Of a stretch of 64,000 nucleotides of DNA, positions 55,136 to 64,000 are shown in pieces. Within the stretch, counting starts at the first letter, position 1; every line of letters begins with the position of its first letter. Under the pieces are notes generated by a model. That model did not search any database and was not told the DNA's origin. It saw nothing but the letters and a program-made list of their open reading frames with translations. Made by a program: the position numbers and the translations under genes. Origin of the DNA: Uloborus plumipes (taxonomy: Eukaryota > Arthropoda > Arachnida > Araneae > Uloboridae). The stretch spans positions 16,235 through 80,234 of the forward strand of contig JAXGGA010005209.1 in NCBI GenBank assembly GCA_038373865.1, given 5' to 3'.

Positions 55136-57665
55136 CTTCAATACGGCCCTAACTCCACATATTGGTTCTGCAACATGAGATGGTGTGAGGGAGGACTTGT
55201 GATGGAAGTCTGAAGTGGAGAAATAGAGCTCTTAATCATAATGTTAACTAGTACATTGTTCCTTGAAAAAAATCAGAAATATAATACTAATATTACAAAA
55301 CTTGACAACATTGAAACAAAATCAGCGATTCAGTACTTTTTGTGGCAAGTGAATAGTCATGCTTAAAATGATTGCGGAGTTTCTTTTAAATTTTTAAATG
55401 AAAGTTTCAGTAAATAAAAATGAGAATAAATTTTATGTACTTGTCTTTTAACAAAGCTTTGATGCATACTCAAAAAAAAAAAAAAAAAAAACTCCCAAAA
55501 AATGTGCAAAAGGTTTCTCATTTTTTGCAAGGTAGAAGATCACACAAACTTGAAAATGGCACATGAATGAGCTCTTTAAAATAAAGAAAAACTTTAAACA
55601 ATACACCTTTTATACCCCTGATTAATTTATATCACTTTGTATATTTTTCCTCTATTTAATCATAAATTCGAAAAGTATTAATCAATAAGTTACTTCAACT
55701 TTCACATATTTCAACTGTTCAACTGGAAGCTTATGCAAAAACTACCCATTAAAAAATTATTAAAATAAAAAAAAAGAAGAAACTGATTAAGGTTTTAAGT
55801 GAAAAAATACTTATTGCAAATAAAAAATTTAACAATTTATTAAAAGCTCATTTGCCAAATATTTAGTACACTTACCACCAAAAAAGTAATTACAATCGAT
55901 AAAAAATAAAAGTCAAGGTTGAAAAAAAAAGAACTATGGATATAATATGCTTCAGTTAGCTTACGTTAAAATAGCTGTCAAATTCTAAAATAATTGAAAT
56001 TACAAGATGTGCGCAATTATTAAAATCTCTAACAGTGTAGAATTTGGGCGAAGTTCATGCTTCATGTCCAGGGCGAGGACTACTGATGGTCTTAGAAAAA
56101 TGTGAGAAAGGTGACAAATTTTAAAACAAAGGGGACTAAAAAGTGACAAAAAACTAAAAGGTGACTAAAAGTAATTTGTTAAGAATTCAAAAAGAAGAAA
56201 ACGGTTATCCTTTTCTTTGACTTTTACCAAAATAGCCTCTACATACTATTTTTAAAGACTTAGATTTTGAACATGAATATGATAGGGCTGAAAGTAACAA
56301 AATAAACTGTTTTAGGACATTTTTAAAACACTTTCAGTGTAAACTCTATGTTATGTTCAAAGATTTTTCTTTAAAATCAATTAAATTAACACCTGAAATT
56401 ATGAAGTAAAGATAATGACAATGTATTTAATGAAAATTTTTTTTTTCATATTTTTAATAGCTCATTGCAAAATTATCGGCGCTCTTTTCCTTGTTTCTTT
56501 GTAAATACAAAGCATAAATGTTCACTAAAAAGTATTGACAATAGAGAATGAGTGAGAAAATAAAATTTGTAAAGTCAGAAACTTTAGTTGAAGCAAAATG
56601 ATAACTTACAAGGTGATAATGAAATAATATTGAAGTATAAAACTGAAGATATTATTTCATATGAATAAAAGTGTAATGTCTTTTGCTTGGAGGGTGGGGG
56701 GAGGGGAGGGGGTTTCTGAAAATATACAACGGCAATACTGAAGAGAGAAAAACTTTTAAATCATATTTTAAGTCTTGTGAGCACTGTGCTGTGAAAATGT
56801 TTTTTTTTTCTTTTTAATTTTACCAAATCCTTACATACATCAGCAAAATAACATGTTAAACTTGTAAAAAAAAACATTTCCAATGCATTAGTAATTTATT
56901 TTTGCTGTGAGAGCTACAAAAAGTAATTTTAAATGAAGTTATTAAAAAATTATAATAACTATTGTTATTACAAAAAAAGTTTTAAAAATATGTAAAATAT
57001 TTTCAAGATACAGAAAAATTGAAACCTTACGCATGACACGCAATAATAGTTTTAAAAATTTAACTCAAACATTAGAGAATTTTAAAATTCATAAAAAAAA
57101 ATTATTTACAAAATTTTCTGCAGGGCGAAATATAAAGAAATCTCCAACAGAAAATATTCATTTATTTCAGTAAAAAGCGATTTCCAATGTTGGCGGTTCA
57201 TTTCTGAATTTCTACCAGTCTTGGAAGGCAAAGCAGCGGTTCGTCAACTCATAGTCACAGCGAGCTATCACTTTAGCAAGATTGCTTAGCAACGATTTTA
57301 TTGAAATTTTGAAACTTGACATTATTTTTTTTAACTGAGAGAGCTATAAAGAATAGTAATAAAAATAGTATGCAGATTTGTAATGTGGAGGGGGAGCACA
57401 AATTAGAGGTCAAGACATTGAAAAACTGGTGCCCGTAAACCTTCTAACATTCTGAACATATTTGATATTCAGTACTATCAGAAACTGAAATATATTATTC
57501 GGGATCATCAGTGAATCTTAAAATAATAAAATTATTTTAGCAGGAGTCAAAATTATGCATTTCAATTATAACGTTTACAAACAAGTTTTACATTATGAAA
57601 AACAATAAGAATCTCTAAAGTTTGAAAATAACAACTTGAAATAAACGTAATAATAGCACATGGAA
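55136..57665. other. AT-rich intergenic desert, part 2
   Basis: Poly-A and poly-T runs throughout, a G-rich GGAGGGTGGGGGGAGGGG patch near 56690. No gene or element recognised. Confidence 0.5.
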
Positions 57666-59504
57666 CAGGGGTGGCCAACCTGCGGCACGCGAGCCACGTG
57701 AAGACTTTTTGAAAAAATTCCAAAAATTGAGGAAAAAATGTCGATCTCTAACATATAGATAAAAACTAAACGCCTTGAACTGATAGATATGATGATATTA
57801 TGACGATTAAGTGTCAAGAGGCTGGCTTACAAATTCTCTGAACTACAATATTGCAAAGTACTTAACGTTAGCTTCGGACATCCAACAAAAACTGAGACGT
57901 TACAGACAATGCTTTGTAAAGTATATTTGCGCTTGACACGAATGAAACTTTCGATGCTGCAGAATGGATTCTTGATCTACAATAATTTCAGCTACAAATG
58001 GATGAGGGTGATGAAATTTTTTAAAAAAGTTAACTCTGCAACTAAAATTAAGAAACCAGATTGCACAAATTGCACAATATTCGGTATGGTCGCACAAATG
58101 AAGATCCTTAAATTGTTGTTTTACATTACTTAAAAATAATTTGGGAAAAAAACTTCTAAAGTATCATCGAATTATTTATCACAAACTCTTTGCCAAAGAA
58201 TGAGACTTTTTCTCTGTTGGTGACCCTGTAGAGTTTACTGTATTAACAAACTACGAAGTAGAGCTCTGAATTCTCCTTTTCCCAGGAGAAAAAGGAGAGC
58301 ATGGCAAGTTACTCCTTCATTGAAATGTGCAATGGTTGTCCAAATTAAAAATAGTCAAAAGATTTTAGAATTTTAGCCAGTGTGTTTTTAAAAATGTCTG
58401 GAAGGAAAGCAATGAGGACTTGCTACTTAGGAATGAAGAATAGCAAATGAATTTAGCTCTGTCATCGCTTCTTATTCGGCTTTTAAGTAATTTAAATTTA
58501 AGATTGTACAAAAAAAGTTTCCTTCACCAGTATAGGACATCTACATTCCTATATGATGAAACTTAAATTTATTTCTCTCTACTTTGGAGAAAAGGAATAA
58601 AACATTAAATTTAATACTGAAACTATCAACCCAAATTTAATAATTTTCCAATAATTTATGGAGACGCCTATTTTAAGTATACATTCAGTGTTAGGTTTGG
58701 TGATTCTCAGGATCATAAATAAAATGCTGATATTTTCATGCTTTGTCTATTTCTCTGCAAGACACTACTTGTTGGCCTTTTAAAACCCAAATCAGAATTA
58801 CTGACCTTTTGCATAGGCAGTGAAATATAAGAGCGAACTTTAACAGAAAGTCATCCACGTTAGATAGAAATTTGTACCAACAAATTTTTTTTCACATTTA
58901 CACACTTTAGCTGTCTGATGCTGTTGTAGATTTGGTTCAAAATACGCTTCTAAACAAATATTTTTTGTTATGAATGCAGAAAAATCTAAATACAGTTGAA
59001 CATTAATTGATAGCACTTAAAACACTTAAACTTCTTAGGATTCTCAAGAACTAATCCTAAAATTAAAGACTTGGTAAAAGAGATACGGACTCATAAAAAA
59101 CATTAAGTACAGACGGATTAATTTTTAGAATGGAATGTTTGATGTTATTTGTAAGGCTCGACCGATGGCATTTTTTGGCCAATGGGCCGATGCCGATTGT
59201 TGGCCGATTGTTCAAAGTTGGCCGATGGCCGATTGCCGATTATTTTCCTCTTCCATCGGCCGATGGCCGATGGCAAAAAAAAATCAAACGGTTAGAAAAA
59301 TAAATGTTTTATAAGAGTCTTGAAGGGTCATATATTCATTTCATTCTACTTTTATATCTGCGAATCCAAGATAATTGTAATCATTAAAATGAAGTCATTC
59401 AGATTTTGGCCTAAATTGCTATTTTACTACCACTCGATTTAGTGTTCACTAGATTTTCCTGCACATACTTGTTTCACAAAAATAAAAAATTAAATTTTCA
59501 TGTG

Positions 59505-62454
59505 CCGTAAAATAGGGTGAATCGGAACACTTTTCAGCTTTAATTGTAAAAAAAGTGTAAAGATTGAAAGTAGTGAAAAGATTTTTTTTTTTAAATTTGA
59601 TTTTTTGGGTAAAATTGTTTTGCTTTTGATATTCCAAGCAAAGACAAAACATTTCGAACAGTTATTATTTATATATATAGGAATTTAGGGGTGTTCCGAA
59701 TCACCCCGCTGATAGGTGTCAATCGAAACACATGTTAAAATTTTTATTTTTTTCAATTTAACCTGTAATAGGTCTCACAAACATGAGTAATATTGATGAA
59801 ATTATATTGATGAAATAATATTGATTGAATAAGAACAGGTAGTTACTGCCAAATAAAAATTTATTTGCTGTACCAGTAAACGTTTATGATTTGTCAATAT
59901 TTAAAATGATTTTGAACTTATGAAAAATTTAAATTAATTATAAGAAATGCTTTTGAATTGAAATACAAGGCTGTAACATAAATTGAAGTCACTTATGAGT
60001 CAATATTTTGAAAAGTGCCAATTTGAAGTTGGAGTTTCCTGATTAAATGTTTTTTTTTTTTTTTTTTTTGCAGAATAAAAATTAATACTGGATTTGAAGT
60101 CTAAGTTGGGTCTAAATGCAAGAAAATAAAAGGGGGAGGTCAAGGAAGTTATTTACCCCCTCCTTACATTACTCACTTTTAAGCCGTTACAGATCTGATG
60201 TTAATATGAACTACATATCGGAGTTTATGCTTTCAGTCTTCATTAACATCTCTAAAAATGATATAATTTCCTTTCATTTTTAACATAGAATTAAGATAAT
60301 TATATTAAAATATATATATTAGCTAAAAATCAAATTTCATTACAAAAAAGCATTTCTTGGAAATAAAAATGAGCGATAAGATTTTTAGATAAAATAAATT
60401 ATGAGATTACCAAATCCAAGCTAATAAAACATTTGTTTTGTTTTGAAACAACACACAACTTCAACTTTTTCAACACACAGCTCTGCTGCTTGCTTTTCTT
60501 TAATTAGTTGCGGGAAATTTAATTTCTTGATCAGAAATTCAAATTTAGTAGCATGCTAGTTATTATCTAGTTATTTAGCGAAGTTATGAGAAATTGAAGC
60601 ACCAAAAAAATAAATAAATAAAATAATACTAATTAAATAACTTAATTTTTGCAGTGTCAATTTTTCTTATTTTACTAACTTCTATTATCAGGTTATACAA
60701 ACCACAAATGAAGCAATTGTACTAAAACTCATTGCTTTTCATTTTTCAGAACAAAAATATTCAATATTATATGGCTAAAACCTGTGATTTTTGCTTTTTA
60801 AAAATTCTGAAACGTGAGAGTTAGTTCGGTAACATATTCGCTGTTTTTCAATGTTACCGCTTTGACTGTTACCGATCTGACAAACCGACAAAGTTTTTTT
60901 TTTTTTTTATTTCCGAGTCGATCACGCTAAACCAAAAATAAACACGTGGTTTTTTCACTTGTAGTAAAGGACTATACTTATATATAAAATAACTTTTAAA
61001 ATAATAAAAACTGCGCATTTTAGCGCGTGTTACCGTTCTGATGACATAAATTACACACATTTAATAAAATCACTTTTAAAAATCTTACCTGCAATTTTAT
61101 AATGCATAAATGCAAATTTTTAATTACGATGCGATGAAACATCACACCAGGTACTCAGTATCACGTGGTATCGGTGCAGGAAATGATTTTGGGAGCCTAA
61201 ATATAGATCGGAAGTTATTGTTACCGCTCTGACGGCAGAATTGAGGACACGATTATTTTGCATCGGCTAGAAAATCAGAAATCGATTAAAACAAAAATGA
61301 AGTAATATATTAACAAAGAGGAAAAAATAGAATCGTTTTTTCTGCAAGTGCGTTTTTTTGGGGGGAAGTTAGAAAGTGCGAATGACCTGTTTGCATGCTA
61401 AGCTTTGCTACTGGGGACCGATTTGATTTTTGAACTATAAAACAAATATTTTCTGAAGAAAAAAAAATCTGATGCTATTAGATGAAATGAAAGCATAACC
61501 TTATCTTCTTTCTTGGGAAAATTATTTTTTTTAACTAGTAAATGAAATGCTAGTGAAAATTCACTTGGGACTCAAATTGGCACTTATCTAAATATTAGCT
61601 CTTATATCGTGCACAAATGTGTACTTGTCCTTAAAACTAGCAGCTGTAGCTTGGCTTAAGTTTTTTCATAACATCTTCTGGGATGAACGCTGCCTTTCCT
61701 TTAGTTTCTTGAAACCTCTGGGTTTTGAGGATTGTCTTGTAAGATTTTCCCACTTATTCATCACTGTCTGTGTGCTGGATTTTTGCTACATAAAGTCTGT
61801 AAGACTTCCCCCCATGTATTTTAGGTAAAAAGAGGTCTCCTGGAGCAAAAATCTTTTCAAATCTGCAACGTTCTGTCATTCTAAGATCTCGTTGCTCACG
61901 AGAAAAGATAAACAGTAATAAATCCTTGTTCTTGTCTTGACTAGAAGAATTGGGGTTAGAATTTTGATTTTTCAAACAGTTTCTTCCTTTAAAAAAGTTT
62001 GAATTGGAATAACAGAACCAAGTGTTCCGATTCACCCCGCAATTTTTTTACCTATGGCATTTTTCAGAATTCTTTATTTTTATAAAACATTTTTTTAAAA
62101 ATTTATATTCTAATGTGGTATTCTGTCGTTCAGATACATGCATAGGTGAAACATGCCACTCTTAGGTTTAAAATGCAAGAAGGTTTGTATTTGCATATGA
62201 AGTTTTGCAGTCTATGAAAACTTAATGTTTTCTAGTATTCCACGTGCAGTCCTGCTCATAAGCCAGTAGCTTTGCCAGATTGACAAAAGTAATTTTTTCC
62301 TACTTCCTATGATCTTACCTTTCTAAAATAATAATAATAATAATAATAATAATGGCGAAAAATACCCAATAAGATATTTATGAAGAATTTCTTTGTACGG
62401 TCGGAAAGTTTTGTTCCGATTGACCCCGCTGTTCCTATACGCCCCATTTTACGG
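59505..62454. mobile_element. Third-level element with CCGTAAAAT ends
   Basis: Left CCGTAAAATAGGGTGAATCG, right inverse GCCCCATTTTACGG. The motif TTCCGATTCACCCCGC and variants occur four times: 59514-59528 (inverse), about 59692, 62026 and 62414. Target duplication not clear. Confidence 0.55.
59997..61601. mobile_element. 1.6 kb TIR element (family Q), copy 2, innermost
   Basis: GAGTCAATATTTTGAAAAGT to AAATATTAGCTC with TTAT on both sides (59993-59996, 61602-61605). Same order of GTTACCGATCTGA-type motifs as 30121-31727 in the same orientation. Confidence 0.85.
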
Positions 62455-63445
62455 TAACACAATGTTCGATTTCAGAAAAGAAAAATGAAAACAATGATCT
62501 TATCACATAACAGAGAAACCAGAGGTGGGCCCTTCCTCGAAATTTTACAGCATAGATCCTTTCTTCTCTTAAAATAAATGTGTTTGCCTAATTCATCTGG
62601 CTAACATTTTTTTAAAATTAAAAAGGAAAAAAAAAAGCTTTCATTCCCCTACAGAAAAAAAAGAAAGAAAAAATTAAATTGGGCCATCCAGAGGTTTTAC
62701 TATAATTTTAAAAACTCTCATCAAAGAGATCGCTCGGAAAGTGTTTGCTGTGTTGTGAAAATTTCGGTATCTGCCCGATTCAGAAAATTCCAAAACCCAG
62801 AACTGTGTTGATCCCGTTGCCGCTCGATTTCAAGCCACATGGTGAACGTACTTTTAATTGTGAAGTAAAACAGAGAGAAGATAGAATTCCCTCTTAAGAA
62901 AACTTTTTTTTGTTTAAACATCGGCCAGGCATCGGCATTTAGATGTTTTCGAGGCCGATGGGCCGATGTTTTTCCCAAGTTAGCATCGGCGGCCGATGCC
63001 GATGGCCGATGGAAAAAATTTTAACCATCGGCGCCGATGCATCGGTCGAGCCTTAGTTATTTGTTTCCTTTTTAAGCATAAGCCAACTGACAGAACTTAT
63101 ATAAGTGTTAATTAACGATAACTCTTATAAGTTCGGACTGTTTTATCTTTATTATCATTTAGATTTCAATTACTCGGATTTACGAGAAAATACGTTTCAT
63201 TTGAGTAAGAATTACATAGTCAGCCAACATAAAATCTATTTTTAATTTGTTAAAAATTTTCAGTTTGTTAGAAAAATACAATGTGGCACGCTGAGCTTTT
63301 TCTCTCCAGATAGTGGCACTCTCCTTAAAAAGGTTGGCCACCCCTGACATAGACTATCAATATTTGTAAAAAAAACACAGCAATATAAAGCAAGTAAAAA
63401 GCACATAGTAATAAAGCACTTCTGAAAATGAGAAAAAAAAAAATA

Positions 63446-63994
63446 CAGTGAACTCTCACTTATACGCCGCCTCGTTTATGCGCCTTTTTCACTTATACAA
63501 CGATTTTAAATGGTCCCAACACATTCCATAGCAAAATAATGATATCATTCGTTTATACGTCGCTGAAAATATTTCACTTATACGCTGAATTTTCCCTAAA
63601 ATATAAAAAAATATATATATATTTTTAAGAAATAAGCATTTTTCTTCACTTTCCTCTTTAATTTTTTGCCTTTATTGGTCAGGGAAGGCATTTTTCCACA
63701 TGAACTAGAGTTCGGAGAGGAACAATTATCGATTATGCATCGTTTTAAAGGGAACAGTTTGTAATTAGGTATGCTACAATTTTTGTTTTCTCTTTATCAT
63801 TGTATTTACGTTATAGTAATTGCCAAACCGTAGTAATATGTTCCTTTTCTACAGAAACATTCTTATTCATTCTCTCATTAGAAACTATGTTGCGTTTTAG
63901 TCCTTTAAATAGGCTTGTTTACTTATACGTCTCTTTCACTTATGCGCGTTTTTCTGTTGGTCCCTTGGGCCGGCGTATAAGTGAGAGTTCATTG
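63446..63994. mobile_element. Tigger/pogo-like MITE, copy 2
   Basis: CAGTGAACTCTCACTTATAC to GTGAGAGTTCATTG, TA on both flanks (63444-63445, 63995-63996). Opposite orientation to 2650-3203; 549 bp. Confidence 0.75.
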
Positions 63995-64000
63995 TATCTG

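Larger units (their letters stand above)
59152..63055. mobile_element. Second hAT-like element, GCCGATGG-rich ends
   Basis: TIRs TAAGGCTCGACCGATG and its inverse. Perfect 8-bp duplication GTTATTTG (59144-59151, 63056-63063). Each end has ~120 bp of reiterated GGCCGATGGCCGAT motif. Contains an inner element at 59505-62454. No transposase. Confidence 0.85.
57666..63346. mobile_element. Outer hAT-like element, host of three nested insertions
   Basis: Left CAGGGGTGGCCAACCT and right inverse AGGTTGGCCACCCCTG are perfect 16-bp TIRs, with GGCACGCGAGCCAC and GTGGCACGCTGAGC inside. Flanks ACATGGAA and ACATAGAC match 6 of 8, a decayed 8-bp duplication. Without the nested insertion the element would be about 1.8 kb and has no clear transposase. 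Confidence 0.75.

Overview
The window is arthropod-type nuclear DNA: an AT-rich background, long GT-AG introns and many small TIR transposons. A LINE RNase H tail at 40736-41128 is of a kind I associate with chelicerates, spiders in particular. I would not name the organism more closely than that.

Only one host gene is well supported. Ten plus-strand exons between 2307 and 45318 splice in perfect phase into 660 codons plus a stop. They encode the EF-hand pair, two I-set Ig domains and the long C-terminal region of a follistatin-related secreted protein (FSTL4/FSTL5 type). The N-terminal exons (signal peptide and Kazal/follistatin part) lie upstream of base 1. The exons are GC-rich islands in AT-rich introns, and a GC-rich terminal exon ends at the TGA at 45316-45318.

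The introns are packed with repeats. Intron by intron these are: a TTAA-flanked MITE, a 66-68 bp tandem array and a hammerhead-bearing array (1-2306); a Tigger-like MITE inside a ~130 bp tandem repeat (2511-4566); two foldback elements and a Helitron-like piece (5610-11211); a 5.5 kb DNA transposon with a broken transposase gene carrying a SINE, plus a second hammerhead array (11371-18924); a nested pair of MITEs and a large double-palindrome element (19057-23837); a CAAGATTG-rich MITE (24098-26993); TTAA MITEs, a hAT MITE, a SINE and a 1.6 kb element (27180-33870); and a MADF exon, a mariner remnant and a LINE remnant (34052-41430).

Downstream of the gene (45319-64000) I see no host gene. 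This part holds a MITE just after the stop codon, tandem arrays, a long AT-rich desert (about 49.9-57.6 kb) and a nest of elements four deep at 57666-63346. A second Tigger-like MITE ends the window.

The most interesting signals are: hammerhead-ribozyme-like folds inside a tandem repeat that abuts two exons; a 1.6 kb repeat family with 4-bp target duplications and reiterated GTTACCGATCTGA motifs; a bounded 5.5 kb transposon with 20-bp-spaced iterons; and an empty-site/filled-site pair that dates a MITE insertion. All boundaries and similarities were found by eye; no search was run.
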